DNA of 64,000 nt from Ignelater luminosus (GCA_011009095.1 VTPC01090605.1:237473-301472); one strand, 5' to 3'; positions 11,925 to 25,310 are shown, counted from the stretch's first letter. Numbers and translations: made by a program. Notes: a model not told the origin generated them from the letters alone.

Positions 11925-13165
11925 TATGACTCAGTGGTCTGATGACCTAGCGTAGAGAACACCAACATTGCCCAAAAACTGGCCAAACTACAACGCCTAG
12001 CCTGTCTGAGTGTGGTAAGGACGACCCTACGGCTACATTTAAGTTTCTATTGGCGCTGTTGGAACTCCCAACTTAGATAAAAAAAAAAAAGGAAATGGCG
12101 GTTCACTTCATAATGCAAAATGCAGAGTTATGGCTTGAAAAAGAATGTAACACCGGCCACCCCAGAATAGTCCAGTTAGTGGAAAATGAAGTGCCTTTGT
12201 CAACTTACAAGGTTACACAGGCGAACGATCGGTTAAAGCTCCATATGATGCACTCCCTCATAATTCTAATCAAGGAACAGTGAGAGTGTAAAGTAGTAAA
12301 CTTTCAACCGGACTCGCTGGCTTTCCATTTACACGAATCACGTATGTATAACGGACATTTCTTGGGAGTAGGAAATTATCTGGAAAACTCACACGTGAAG
12401 CAGCCCTTCATCCTGAGAAAGCACATCATGGTTTTCCAGGCTGAAGTTTAGGCCATTCTGTCGGTGACATATAAGCAAAATGCGAGAATGGCAGAACAAA
12501 AGATAACTCTATATTTACTACGACAGTGAAGCTATAAAAGCGGTCTGCGCAGCTAGGACAAGAGACGCAAATACTTGGGAAGGGCTTATCACAACACACA
12601 ACGAAAAAGCGGACGAACTCGCTAGACTTGAAGCCGAAGATACTAACTTAGAACCAGAACCCTTTCAAGGAATATGAAGGCAACATATCTGGTCAGTCTT
12701 CAAAGGACATAGTGAGTTGGTTAAGAAACAATGGCTATTACAAGGCGAAAGACCATATAGCCGGTTCTAACTTGTTAAAGTTAAACTAGTTAATGGACAA
12801 CAGCCGGAAAATTTTCAGTGTTTTAATTCTTAAAAAGGAGACACCTGTCGCTTAGAGGTGTAGAGAAAGACCCAACATGTTCGAACTGTGGAAATGGCGT
12901 TGAAACGTTATCTCACTGTGAAAGTTATAAGGGGCTGAGGTTTAGGACCTTTCAATCCGCCACCCTAACAGGGGAGAAGTTGAGCTCTCTAGTCTGAACT
13001 GACATCGTCATATTCCTTTGGGAATCAGGTAGAATCGGGGTTCGTGTTCCAGCAAAGAATAGTTGATTGTCGTAGAAGTGGTTGAGGAAATGGCGAGAGG
13101 TTAGTAACAAAGAACCTCAAAAGGCCTATTTGCTAGGTTTTAGTCTACCCAACTACTACTACTAC
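11925..13165 (+). mobile_element. I-group LINE 3' fragment: end of RT, RNase H and 3' end
   Basis: Reads KLAKLQRLACLSVVRTTLR (about 11,970-12,030), the conserved end of RT in this group. An open piece at 12,095-12,283 follows, then RNase H pieces (FQAEV at about 12,440; NEKADELARLEAEDTN at about 12,602), and a Cys/His-type tail in shifted frames ending near 13,000. The 3' end carries a short TAC repeat (CCAACTACTACTACTAC, about 13,148). The same order and even the same bases recur at 26,090-27,380, so the two are copies of one family. It truncates the pogo-like gene on its left. Confidence 0.8.
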
Positions 13166-16100
13166 AGTCGTTAGACAAAACTGTACTTCGATTCTATCGA
13201 ACATCACTGGAACATCGAATTAATGAAGTATTTGTAAACAGTTTCTTGTTCTTCCAGGAGTCTCAGTAATTTAGTAGTAAATTAGTGCATACCGCAATGA
13301 AATATTCAGAATGGTTTTAAGTCATCGAGAATTTTTCTTTTTGAATCTGACCCAATCCCAGAAACTACATATGTCCCAACAAAGAATTGCCTCAAGAACC
13401 TAAAAGCAATGATGATCTTGAATCTGAGAACGACCTTCCTTTGATACATGTAATCAAGAAAAGAGATATAAAATTTAAAGATGCTCCAAGCAACAGAAAA
13501 AACTGCTCAGAACTGGAAGGTCCTACACTTGTATAGTGTACACACTTACTACGCAAATGAAATATCCAATATCACAAGTAAGCCATAGCTGCCCAAAAGT
13601 CAAAATCCTAAGTATCAGCATTGTGAGTGTCAGGACTACTAGAAGAAACGCCATAAACTAAAAGGCACAACTTCTGGAAAAAGACCTGTTTTCCAAATCC
13701 TCACAACCTGAAAAAAAAGCGTCCATCAACTACACAAAAGAAGACTAATAATGAAACCTCAAAGAAGGCGTCCAGTACGACATGCGCAGTTGCGCTATGT
13801 GTTCCACATGGGGGGCTAATAAGTGAATACCTAGAGGATTTTGTGTGACGAGACTGATAGTCTGTTTCTCTACAGTGGGGATCTAAAGAGACTGGCCCAT
13901 AATATGTAGACTGTGGAAAGAAGAAAACAAAACAGCCTTTCGTGTAGCGTTTGGATGTCCAACACTACAGTTTCTCACAGTTCCTGGGAAATTCAACATG
14001 GACACTTCAAATCAGTTTTCTTATTTTTCATAAGCAAAACCAAAAATGTGTCATTGAAAGAGAAGTTAGATAGAAAGTAAAATATGTGCTAAGACTATAT
14101 AGATGCACCCTGCAGCCTACACCCTCAACCAGTGTTCATTTAACACCTAGAGTAAATTGCAATACTCTCCTTGCGTCAAACACAACTTCTAATTGCGATT
14201 GTTTTGTTTTCTTGACTTCTTGACTTAAATGCCCTTGATTCAATCAGAAGCTGCTTTTAAGGTTACGTATATTCTCGTGTTAGTGTAAATCAGTTTTATT
14301 TAAAAGTCTATTTGAGTGTGAGTGCTAGGCTTTCTTGAAACTTTTGGAAAAACCAAATAAAACTTTTAAAACCATTTCTGTTATTACTTCTATGAGATTA
14401 CAGGGACAACTTCTAGGTGGCTTTCAAAAGGTATACAAAAAAACCAAGCAAAATCATAGCTGTCACTATTCAAATCCATGTAATCTACCCTAAACGCTAC
14501 AGGGTTCAAACTGAATTGTGATGCAACAGAATGGAATAGTAAACACTCCAAACAGCATTACAATGACATTCACTGCATAAACTAAATTTCTCCGATTCCA
14601 ACTGCCACCTTTACGTGCTAATCTAAAAGCAGGAATTCTAAAGATGTTTTCTTTGAATACTCGTAAAGATCTAAGTTTATTAGTTATTTATTATGATATC
14701 ATTCACATGCCACATGGGTGGCAACAATAAGTTTACCATAATAAAAGAAGTCGCATCTAAAATCATAAATATTAGTGCTATCAAGGGGTGCAACCCTTTT
14801 CTACGAGTTTTTCCATCAAAGAATGCTTAACTCTAATAAATAATACAACAAACAAACTTTCTTATACTGTTTTAGTTTCCGTCAAATATTTATTGCGTCT
14901 TACGAGAATAGGAAAATTTATTGTGTAGCAAACTTTTTTCACGAAAAACTATTTTGTATAATATTTGTTCAAAAGCATAAACAAGTTCGTAAGTTCAGAT
15001 CGTCGAAGCGTATTGTGTCTGCTTGGTTGTCGTTGTAAGATATTATGTCTTCTAAATTACATAACGCTTCACATAGCATTGTTACGAGTGCAGCATGTGT
15101 TCACAAATCCTGAAATTGCCGAGAACATAGCTGGCAGATGGCATTAAGAACACTGGCGTTGACGTTCTTCAACAAACTTCGCAGACAGTATGTGCAATCA
15201 AGCAAATTAATTCCTGCACTTCATATATGTGTCTGTTTTTATTGTTTAAGTTTCGCTTTGATGTCACTTTTACTTATACAAACGAAATAATGAAGCCATT
15301 AATAACGACTTAACGGCTTTAACGCCTTTTCAAATAAGCAGAAAAAGTATCGCGTTACGACGGAAAATATTCAAAGATAAATTTCGAAGCGAAATTTTCA
15401 AAAGGAAGAACACCCACATATATTCCAAATGTTTGCAAATTAAAACGTTTATATAAAGTATTCATAATTCCTAGAAATTACATGGTGACTCAAAAGCCGA
15501 ATGCTTTATGAATAATAACCTTTTATACGTATTGTTATTATTATAATTTAAATTGTCTTTTGTTGCGCCAATTTGAACCCATTAAATTACTAAATTGTCG
15601 TTTAATAATACCCTCAGAATTAGCTTTGAACACTTTAATTTAGATTTTTGAACTTCTGGCTAGTCATTAAAATTAAAATTAATCAGAAAGATATTTACAA
15701 GTGCAAACGCACCGAATTCATTATCTCTTTTGCTGTGTTGGATACTGGCCAATACAGTTTGAGATCTTAAATGATTATCTAGATACAAGGGAAATGTTAA
15801 TCTGAGTTAGGTGTCTAGAATGATCCTTTACCTGTCCTTGGAAATCTTGAAACAAATTAAGAACGAATTACGTGAAAATTATTTCTATTTCTAATGTGTT
15901 AGACTTCTTTAGATACCTTCAAAGATGTGAACCTACCAACCAGTGGTGTTTCTTGCTAAAGGCCTTACAGAGATTGGTTAAATTCCAGAAACATGAGCTT
16001 TTGATGACACACCTAGTAATAGCACAGGCAACATGCCAATCAAGTAAATTAGACCGAGTTCTTTATCATGTTGAGCGACAAACCAAAGGGAGATTGTACT

Positions 16101-16719
16101 TGGGGTATTTCAATACAGTCTTTGAAAATTATAGCATTGATCGTACTATTATTGGTTGTGTGATGCACTAAAAGGGGGCACTTCTTTCTAATTTTAGTTG
16201 TAAATCAAAATTTATTCCCAAATGTTATTCTTATTCGCGAAGTCTTCCACTCATCCTAAATGATTGCTTTTACAGAAAGAGCTCGGCAGGTTCCTTTCTT
16301 CTCCTTGTAGCTTTAGAAACAAAATTCAGATATCCATTCATCTATCTTAAATGTCGAGTTTAATTTCCAACTTAGACTCAAGACAAATTATTGAACGTAT
16401 ATTGATTGCTGTGGTGAGACTGTTTATTATTAATAAACCGTTGATTGTGTAAATTAGAATATAGACTCAGAGTCAATTGTTGGATGTCAAGAAAAACCCG
16501 AAGACTTCAATTTTGCCAAATTACTGTAGGTTTCAGAAAGCCGTAAAGTCTAAGGCGAACAAAAAGAGGATGCTCTGGCCATGCTGTCTCTTTGAGTTAC
16601 AACTGACTTTTCCTTCCTAGCTTCTGTAATGATGTTTGAGACCGATGAATTGCCTGATTGATGCAAAGTTTCCGTGCACAAAGAAATGACTAGCTTCTTT
16701 CCTTAGACAGATAGTGCCC
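13166..16719. other. No gene recognised
   Basis: Searching both strands for familiar motifs gave nothing convincing. The stretch 13,380-13,800 is Lys/Ser-rich in one plus frame and could be a transposase tail, but stops interrupt it and I do not assign it. ORFs at 14,965-15,147 and 15,872-16,171 are short, unflanked and unrecognised. The DNA becomes more AT-rich after about 14,600. Confidence 0.45.
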
Positions 16720-16773
16720 TCTAAAGTATTTAAATACTCGAAACATCTGTTCTGAATATTTAAATACTTTAGA
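16720..16773. repeat. Perfect 17-bp inverted repeat (hairpin), 20-bp loop
   Basis: TCTAAAGTATTTAAATA (16,720-16,736) is mirrored by TATTTAAATACTTTAGA (16,757-16,773). The arms are perfect but AT-only near the loop. It could be a foldback remnant or chance in AT-rich DNA. No T-run or gene end suggests a terminator role. Confidence 0.8.
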
Positions 16774-16879
16774 CGAGCATCTTCCTCTGATTGCTTGATG
16801 GCAACTAGACCTCAATGGCCAGTTTGTGTGCACTCAGACTGGACATCTTAACATGCTCTAGCAGATTTTTGGGATGACT

Positions 16880-17345
16880 TTTCAAGCAATGAAGGCATTG
16901 AAGGTTGTGTCATACCCTAACGACTGCAGAGCCTTGCACTCCAGCCTCCAGTTCTCATGGCTGCTGGATATTGGCAGTTACCGATAACAATTTGCAATCT
17001 TAAATTGCACCCCTTCCTGCGATGGCGTTGTTTATATAGAACTTGTTGAATCTAAACTGAAAAATCGAAAAATACTGCCTCAATTTCAAGGTGTTAGACA
17101 TTCCATGCCGAAAAAGTGAAATTTCTAGGTATTTAGCTGTACACACTTTATAGGGTGAGTAAAAGCGCGATGAGGGTAGTCCAGATAAACTTTGATCATG
17201 GCAAAGCAGCGACTTCTGTGATTGCAAGATGATGAGACAAGACTGTGAAATAACCCTCATTCAAGAACCTTGAACCTATAAGGATAATTGATCTTGATGG
17301 GGTAAGCGCTGAACCAATCTATAGTGACACTCATGGAACTCCCAG
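16880..17345 (+). mobile_element. I-group LINE, 5' part up to the start of the endonuclease
   Basis: The stretch 16,880-17,170 matches 33,010-33,310 in the other long I-group copy: shared blocks include AATTTCAAG, TTCCGTGCC/TTCCATGCC and GTATTTAGC. Then a plus frame gives VVQINFDHGKAATSVIA (about 17,178-17,228), resembling the VLQINLHHCKAASAVL start of this endonuclease, and GVSAEPIYSDTHGTPRA (about 17,298-17,348). It breaks off at about 17,345, where an RTE fragment begins; the same element resumes at about 18,105. Confidence 0.7.
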
Positions 17346-18104
17346 GGCTGTTTGCTGACGACATTGCTATAGTGGAAGAGAGTCGGACGAAGGTAGAGTA
17401 AACACTGGAAAGTTGAAGACAGGAGGTTTCAAAATAAGTAAGAAGAAGACTGAGTACCTGCGGTTTAGTGGGGAAGGAAAAGCAAGAAAGCTGAAGTTAC
17501 AGGGAGAAAGCTTGACAAGGACACGACTCATACGTCACAGAAATCAGAAACTTCGAAAAAGAGATAAACTACAGGATTAAGCAGGTTGGATGAACTGGAA
17601 AAAGACTACCGGGGTGCTATGCGATAAACGGATCAGAAGTAGGACAAAGGGTAGAATTTTTAAATCAGTGGTGAGACTAGCCCTAATCCATGGCAGCGAG
17701 TCATGATCCGTGAAGAATGTTCAAGAAAAGAAGTTGGACGTAGCGGAAATAAGGATGTTGCCATGGACTATGAGGAAGACAAGGAGGGACAGGGTAAGGA
17801 ACGAGTGGTTTAGATAGCAGGTAGGTAGCAAGAAAGTTCAAGAACAAAGACTACAGTGGTATGGGCACGTGATGAGAAGGGAAAAGGGGCATGTATTAAG
17901 GCGAAGGATAGACTTGCAGGTAAACGGCAAGCAACCCAGGGGAAGACTCAGAAGGAAATGAGAAATTGTGTCGTGGAAGACCTGAGGGAGAAGAAGTTAA
18001 CAGCTGAGAACACGAGGGACCGGACGGGATGGAGAAGAAAAGTGAGGAATAAGGACCCCTAACCGATAGGGACAGACTGAAAAGAAAGAAGAAAATGAAA
18101 CCTT
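17345..18104 (+). mobile_element. 5'-truncated RTE-type LINE nested inside the I-group element
   Basis: The insert starts just before FADDIAIVEESRTKVE (FADD at 17,351-17,362), the RT catalytic box. In broken frames it continues through a KTEYL-like stretch, RIFKSVVRLALIHGSES (about 17,650) and a GHVMRR-like end of RT. The last 68 codons are open (17,856-18,062) with GRLRRK, NCVVEDLREKKLTAENTRDR and WRRKVRNKDP, the hallmark C-terminus of RTE-clade proteins. It ends in A/G-rich DNA near 18,100. The 5' truncation at the middle of RT is usual for LINE insertions. Numerous stops make it a pseudogene. Confidence 0.85.
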
Positions 18105-18670
18105 CGAGCATGCTTAGTTATGTGCAATAGGCAGGAAATGATCAACATCGCCATGACTACTACCTACGCTGGGAGCTTCATTAAGAAGTGGAGAGTATTT
18201 AGATCACAGATACATCCTCTCTGATGTAATAAAAATTCAGAAAGAAGGACACATCGTAAATGTAAACTAAATGATTGGAGGTCTTTTAAGACAGACCTTA
18301 ACCAAAATCTTCAAATGTTTAACGATGCTCGTAACATTAAGAACAGCTATGGTCTTAAATAGAAGAGCCTACAACAAAACTGTCATCAAACAGAAGTAGA
18401 CTTAATCGACACAGATTAGTGAAAGGAAGACCACCCTAAAAAGAGAAAAGCAGTAACAAACTGTTCAACAAAAACGTGGAACCCACGTGCGTACAAAAAG
18501 ACCGTTAAAAAGGCAAATAAGGATACCTGAAGAAGGCACTATGAGGAGGTTAACAGTACTCTTACCTGCACCAGAGTGCAACAGGTATATTCAGAAGAAA
18601 CCTGGAAAGCTATTTCGGCTTTGAGATTTCCAACAGGTGAATACAAAAAACGAAAAGTGATGCAATGACG
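18105..18670 (+). mobile_element. I-group LINE continues: end of endonuclease and linker
   Basis: Resumes with NRQEMINIAMTTTYAGSFIK then KWRV (about 18,124-18,196), the I-group endonuclease C-terminal region (RREVIDITLA, then W-x-V). It continues with LDHRYIL (about 18,200; SDHRYI in relatives), a KLNDWRSFKTDLNQNLQMF stretch (about 18,265) and, after several stops, WNPRAYKKTVKKANKDT then RRHYEEVN (about 18,480-18,550), the Lys/Arg-rich linker before the RT. The RT itself is absent. Relative to the first half, roughly 110 endonuclease codons are missing around the RTE insertion. Confidence 0.75.
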
Positions 18671-21600
18671 GATTTCTGCTGAGGGTGGATTTCTCAATTT
18701 ACGGACTAAAAATTAACGTACATTACAAGTTTTAGAAGCATTCACTTCAGGGGTGGCTAAGAGTTTCCTAAAGGTGGCCTCTAGTTGCGGGCCTGTTAAG
18801 AGCACGACTTATGTTCATTTATTCAGTTCGCTCTTTCACAGCTTGATCAAGATGTTAAAGACCACGGTAATTCATCACCACTTGCAGCAAAGGTTCTTTC
18901 TCTTGGAAACCAACCAGGTGAATGTATTTTGCATACGGCACGTTCAGGAAAATTCAGCCTCTTAATTCGTGGATCTGTTTTATCAGCAAAGAACTATTTT
19001 CTAAATGATTCTGCTGCTGTGACCGTTACAGTACTGTCCGCGTATTTACGTTATTTCCTTTTTTTTGACTGGAGGTTCAATTAAATTTGAGATTAGAGAA
19101 TTGCTTCTTCTACAGCGCTGGTAGAGCTCAGCCTACAATTGTGAGTACTGAGTACACACCTCGACTTAGTTATCTTCTTAGCTGTTGAGCAACTTTGAAT
19201 GCGTCCAGTGATTAATTTATTTGTTCTAGTGTTACAATAGCGAGGGTAAATGAGGTAAAACTTCTTGGCAACTTACCAAAAGAGAGAGCGATGTATGTCA
19301 CCTTAATGAAAATTTCTTCTAATAGTCATAGTCAGTCTACACTTACGAAATGCAGTATGGGTCTTTGAAGAAGATTGATAATCTTCTTCCTGGTCTCGCA
19401 GGGCGACCGGAGATCATCTTAGGCAAAGTGGTTTCTTTAGGCAATCGATGCTGGTAATCAGATGCATAAAGTTGGTCAAATCGGCAGATTGGGATGAACA
19501 TAGTAGTGCTGGTTTAGCTGATGGTGCACATCTATAGCAGTAAGATGCAGAATAAGTTATTTACCGGCTTTGTGTAAGCGACTGCGGAGTTACGATGTTG
19601 GCAATGAAGTACGTCTAGGGTGTTATCACTATCAGCGGTCGTGGTGTTCAGGTATTAACTTAGGCGCTGGGGGTTAGCAAAGTGTACTAGCAGTGAAGGT
19701 AGAAGTCAGTGGCATTGTTAACAGTCTGAATTTCCAAAAGGAATGTAAAGACGATGCGTACTAGCTGTGCGAAATTTACTGGTTTTGCCCGGATAACTGT
19801 GTCTGGTCCATGTCGTCGATTGGCAAATACAAATGACTTCCCAGACCTATATCTTCACAGAGATGGAACATAAGAGCGGTCAGTATAGATAAATTGTAGC
19901 TGTATGGGAAAGGAATGTTGAAGACTTCAGATTAATAGCTCTAAGTCTTGGGAGATGTTCGGTAAGCGGAATCTTAGAAGCAGCACGAGGAGCAAAAAAT
20001 TCTCTCCCCGATGTTTGGATGTCTTTCAGACGCTAAACAGGGTAATTACGGTAAGCCCATGCTACAGCAGACAAGGACAACCGGAAACCGAAGGCCATTC
20101 TAAGTCTGACTTTTTTTATCATAATTAAAGGTAAGATTGCATACAAAACCCACTTCTTTATTGGAATTGTCCATTTCATTGTTTCCTCAGGCTTTTTGAG
20201 GCACAACAAGAACCGAAAGGAGTAATTTCAACATTTTGAAGAAATATATTGAAAGACACAGAGGCGCATTTTGCATATAATGCGAGCTTTAGTCATTGAG
20301 TTGTGTCGTGCTGAAGCGCAAACGCGAAGTTTTGTGGTAATCCGGTGTCAATAAAGCAGTGCAATTTTGCAATGCCAGTTGAGGTATTAAAAATGTCACG
20401 GATGCAACGGGGGCGGCAGTTTCTCGTTGTTGGTATGGAAGAAGCCTTTATCACTAAGGCAAACCACGGAAAAACTTTAGTTACAACAGGCGGCTCTGAG
20501 ATTATTCCTTGAATCTCCCGAATGCGATCGTAGCGCCAGAACTGCCAACTACGTAGTTCTGTAATCTTGCGGAGAGTGTAAGTAAGGCCAACTGTGGAAT
20601 CAGCTTTTCCGCACGTCTCATGAGGACCGAGGACTTGCGCTTGAATTTCTTTCTGGGTTTTCTATGAGAAAGTAAAGGTGGGATTCTGAGAAACTGGAGA
20701 GCTTGCTTTTGGCTTATGTATGGATTTCTCATGAGTTGGAGGAGAACATCTATAGTAGGAATCGGGCCTACCCAAAATTCGACGCAACAGAATTGACGTC
20801 TAAATATTACCGGGCATTACTTGGAACTGATCTTGATTAGAATGGATCAACATCACACAGTTCTCTTGAGCCAAATGGTCTATGAGGCGATGACACTCTC
20901 AGACTATAGAAGAAAGCGCTATTTCAAAGAAAGCAGTTTATGATACGCTGTGCAAACTAAATAAAAGACGCAGATAGACATTCTATAGTAAAGTTCGAGG
21001 ACCTAGGACTGCTTTAGGAAACGTTCACCGTAGCCTTGAGAAATAAATTTTAGTTTTGACAATAAGGAAGATATCGATACACATGAAGTAGGTACGCATA
21101 AGTAATCTGACACATGAATATAGTCTGCAGGATTGACGAATATCTGATAATTAAATAACTAATGTCTTAATCATAGTTAGGGTTTAATTACAGTGGTCAG
21201 CAAAAAATACCTACATTCCAGCCATTTCTTTCAGACTATGGCGTATAGAGTACTTACCAAATGTTGCTGGACTGGAAAATACGCCCATGACAATTTTTAT
21301 TGTATATCGAGATTTGGATTTCAAACACGTTGCTCCAAATATAGAAAATTAATTTTTAGTTATCTCTTTTGATTTATTTCAATAACTTAAATTGTTTTTC
21401 CCAGAAACTCTTACCTGTTTCAGTGCAATCAGGTCGGTGAGAGTTAGCCTGCATGTTAACCCAGTTTAGAAAAATTATTAAAATCAAATTCAATGAAAAT
21501 TATTTACAAGGGCTCCACAGTGACTCATTGTCAGTTTAACAATCAACATACAATCGAACTTTACACAAGAACGTTTCCTCCGCAGGGTGAACAAATCAAT

Positions 21601-23875
21601 GAATGAATGAACGCTGATTATCAGTTTTTCCTGTCAGTTTCAAATGATCTTGGTAAAATTGAGATTCCTTGAGCGAAGGTTAACTGTCCACTATTATATT
21701 AACTTTTTAGGACTTTCAACAGTTCCCTTCCTTTGACATTTACGCATCTACTAGAAATTACACCAATCAAGTTGAAATGATTTGGCTGGCCATTGCGTGG
21801 GGCAACACTAGTCTGTCTGTATCAATAAATCAGTCTGAATTTGACTTGCTGAAAATCTGTTTTCATCAAGATTTTATTAACGTGTTAAGTCTTATATAAC
21901 TATGTCTTATTTCTGTAGTTTTTTAAGTTTTAGTGACTACGATTGCTTTTTGCACTGGAATATTACTTCGCCATTTTCCTAATTTTTAAAAACGTTCTTA
22001 CACGGTGCTCTGAATAAAGCAATAAACGTTTCCCTCTTAAGATAGAATTCCACTATAAATGCATTCCTTTTTCAGTACTTGAAATTCACGCTACATTTGC
22101 TTATCTATCGAATGACATTGTGGTATTTAAAATGTACAGTTTTGTCCGGAAATAAACCGCAAAACGCAATCATCCGAATTGCTCCCTAGAGAAATTATTG
22201 GGTAAAAACAATCAGTCAATTAAACAGATAATGATAAAGAATCCACGCGGAAATAATACTAAACACGAACTTCCTGAATAGGAAACGATTGAATAGTATG
22301 TTTGTGTGCTAATAGAATTTAAATTTTTAAATTTATTATTAAAACTTTTTATGATCTATCCCTAGGTATATAAAATATTTTTATTTTTTCACTTTGTACG
22401 AATAACGACAAAATGAAGTAAGGGGTATTAAATTTACTCCCGGACTACAAAATTCATTGTTGAAACCTGGATAGCCACATTTCCCATAAAATCTCGCGAT
22501 TTTTTGCTACATCAATAATACATTCGCGTCGAGAACAATGACCTCTATAAATTTAAAGTGCAGGTAGTGTAGATAGAAGGGCGGATCGCCATTTGCATGT
22601 TAGATGAGGTGGCTTGAAAAATCGCTTTTAACACGTCACTGGTGAAAAAAGGGACGATAAAAGGTGTCATCAAAAGAAGAACGTACTAAACTTGACTGTT
22701 GGTAAATATTGGAAGACTGAGATAAAGTGTTATAAAATGGGGGTCATGTCAATATTTTAATATTATTTATATGAAGTCTTTAATAACAAAAATGCCGACG
22801 ACGTTTCATTTCACACCGTTCTGGTTACCGTTACTCATCGTTTGTTATTACATATAATATCCATAATTTTATCTTCACCGCTGCTGATACGATATATTTA
22901 TTTACCAAATTTTGTGGTTAAGATATAGGTTGTTGACCGAAAAATCGAGAACAACGTGTTTAAAAAGATCGACTTGGAAATATTTGCCATGACTAACAGT
23001 GTTACATCGTGTTGACTGAGGATCTAAGGAGCTCCTCATCCTTTGGAGAGAAAACCAACGAGGGTTTGGGGCTGTTTTAAATATTAAATTGAAAGAGAAA
23101 TGTTACATGCACCCTAGGGTCTTAGGTTATCTTGTAGACCGTTGTCCCAATAAAATTCAGTAGTCCTCTGCAAACCCTGCGCTACTAAAATAAGTATAAC
23201 ATCAAAAATATTAACCAGATCAGCAATCGCTAGGCGAAGGAAATCGATAATTTATTGGGTTTATAAAAATAAATAAATTATTAACGTTCAGACGTAAGTT
23301 ATTGCCTCTGGTTTCTGTTCTATTATTATGTATGGTTGCTATGTTTACGGAAGTGTAATAAGTTATTAATGGTCCAGTAACCCAAAACAACAGAAAACAG
23401 AAGTAAATAGAGATGATGGGTGGAAAACAAAAAATATTATATCAGATTGAAGCAGAAAACTTTTAATATTAGAATTTTAAAAGTTGTTCGCATACAATTG
23501 GAATAAGTAATAAGACTCAAAATACTTAACTGGTTTAGATTTCAGTAATTCACTAATAATTATGTGATTACATCTGCTACAGGTCACAATGCGCTTGACA
23601 GTTAATAGAAACAAAATTGATTAGATTGTAAACTTTGATTTCAACTAAAAATATCAAAAGAATGGTCAATAGTGTCGAATCATGTTGATCATTACCATGT
23701 AATAGAATTGTCCCTCATTGTCAACTTGTTCTATACTTAGTTACAAATTTTTCAATTGTACATGTTAAGAATGTTATTTCTGTTGGTATAGCATCAAGAA
23801 AAGATCATCTCAGCTAACCTTTTAATTTAATTCAACTATGCAGAACAACCAAAACAATTTCACTAATTATTCCTT
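18671..23875. other. No gene recognised over about 5.2 kb
   Basis: The longest open frames (18,753-18,965 plus; 20,502-20,732 minus) are under 80 codons and match no family I recognise. The interval 19,370-20,800 is richer in GC than its surroundings and may be an old element, but I could not read a known protein in any frame. From 20,950 to 23,870 the DNA is AT-rich and plain. Confidence 0.45.
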
Positions 23876-23879
23876 CCAT

Positions 23880-25310
23880 AAGAATCAACATGCCTTCATG
23901 CCACATTGTATAAAGTTGAGAGAGAAAAAGTGGCTCTAGCAGTGCTTTCCGATATTGAAGAAAAAGAAGCGTCAAGGCTGTTGTAGAATACTGTCATCGG
24001 AATACAAAGAAGCTACCCTCAGAGCAGCTGCTTATCACTTCCTTATAGTATCCAATAGTAGATGGTTTCCTGACAAGAATAAGAATGGCCTCTCGGTCAA
24101 TCCGTCTAGGATTAGTGTGATTCCCTTCAGCAAGAGAAAGATAATAGAACGCTCAAGGTAACCAATAGTACTAAGAAAAAATCTTAGACAGAAGATCGAC
24201 AAGGTCGGCAAGGCCACAACCAAGAAAACAGTGATGTTTTGGCCGCTGCGTCGCGGACGTAAGGAATCAACCCTCAGATATCTTATTGGCTCTGTATTAT
24301 CGTTAATATTAAATATTAGATCGGGGACACAATACGGCTTACAGTTAGTGGTATGGTAACCTAATGCAAAGAGCATGACCAATTCCAAGAGTTGGCCAAG
24401 ATCCAACGATTAGCCTGTTTAAGCATAACCGGTAGAATGAGTGCGATTCCTACAGACACACTCGATGTGCTACTAGGACTACCGGTTCATGACGGCTCAT
24501 CTCAAAATATAACTTGAAAAAGGACATACAAGAATAACCCCGTAACGAAGTATCTTTGTTCATCTACAGAGTAATCGAGACGAGGGGAATAGGAGAGCAA
24601 ACAGTTCAACTCTCAGCAGGACTCGCTGATTTTCTATGATGGCAGGTACGTATATATAGAAAACTAAGCTGTGCATAAACGTTTCGTCTTGAGGAAAAAA
24701 TTTACATCTGTATTGACAAGCAGAGGGCAACTAAATGTGATCTGTTCAGTCAGAACAAGACATTTCCTTCTTTGGAAAGGCTCGTCACAACCAAGAAGTT
24801 TAACTTCGTCCGAATTTCCAAACATAACGAAATCCACGGCAACAATAAGCGGGATAAACTCTCCAGGCTTGGGGCCGAGGGCATTTGCTTAGAACTATAA
24901 CGCTTTCTGAGGATTTTAAGGCAACAGATAAGCTTAAGAGACTCAAAAAGGCAAGTTAGTTAAGAGGTAGTAATGGACAAAAGCCAGAAGTCTCTAATTA
25001 GTAAACCTAGGACGTTTTAGGTTTTTGCTTCCCACCAGTCTTCCACGCGCAACTATTGCAACGTGTGTATTGCTTGCGATTCGGTCCGTGCGGCGGTATG
25101 ACCCACCTACTCCCTACGCGTCACTGTTCGAAGGAACTGATTCTTGAATTCCGACCTAAAACGTCCTAGCTCAACTACTTAGAGTTCTGGTGGGGACACC
25201 TGTCGCTTCTAAGTGTAAAAGACCCAAATGCTCTGTATGTGCGAAAAGCAAAGAAACGTCTTTCCACTTCTTGGAAAAATGTAATGGGTGGTATCCGGTC
25301 ACTTCAGACG
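23880..25310 (+). mobile_element. I-group LINE relic A: RT pieces to zinc-finger-like C-terminus
   Basis: Begins with NQHAFMPHCIKL (about 23,882), then ALAVLSDIEE (about 23,934), degraded RT motifs before and at box A. It jumps to GLSVNPSRISVIPFSKRKI (about 24,090-24,150), past the YADD box, so the centre of RT is deleted. Then ELAKIQRLACLSITGRMS (about 24,390-24,440) and TDTLDVLLGLPVHDG follow, the end of RT. RNase H is poorly kept (a DKLSRLGAEG piece at about 24,853). The tail CSVCAKSKETSFHFLEKCNG (about 25,230-25,290) is the C-terminal Cys/His motif. An inverted-repeat element (25,007-25,169) interrupts it just before that tail. Confidence 0.75.
25007..25169. mobile_element. Small inverted-repeat element (MITE-like), 163 bp with 16-bp perfect ends
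   Basis: CTAGGACGTTTTAGGT (25,007-25,022) is matched exactly by ACCTAAAACGTCCTAG (25,154-25,169) in reverse orientation. The outer CTAG is itself a palindrome and could be a 4-bp target duplication flanking 12-bp ends. The interior is CpG-richer than the host LINE and non-coding. Aligned with the sister LINE at 12,780-12,840, this stretch is extra, as expected of an insertion. Confidence 0.7.

Noticed and set aside
13270-13840. Possible C-terminal part of the pogo-like transposase after the I-group insertion
   Set aside because: Lys/Ser-rich pieces only, several stops, and no catalytic motif; the link is not supported.
14500-14530. tRNA B-box-like GGTTCAAAC
   Set aside because: No A box at the right distance and no cloverleaf could be drawn.
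15872-16171. 99-codon plus-strand open frame
   Set aside because: No family resemblance, AT-rich codon content typical of chance frames, no supporting neighbours.
20502-20732. 76-codon minus-strand open frame with basic residues
   Set aside because: No recognisable domain, no flanking signals; basic composition alone is not evidence.
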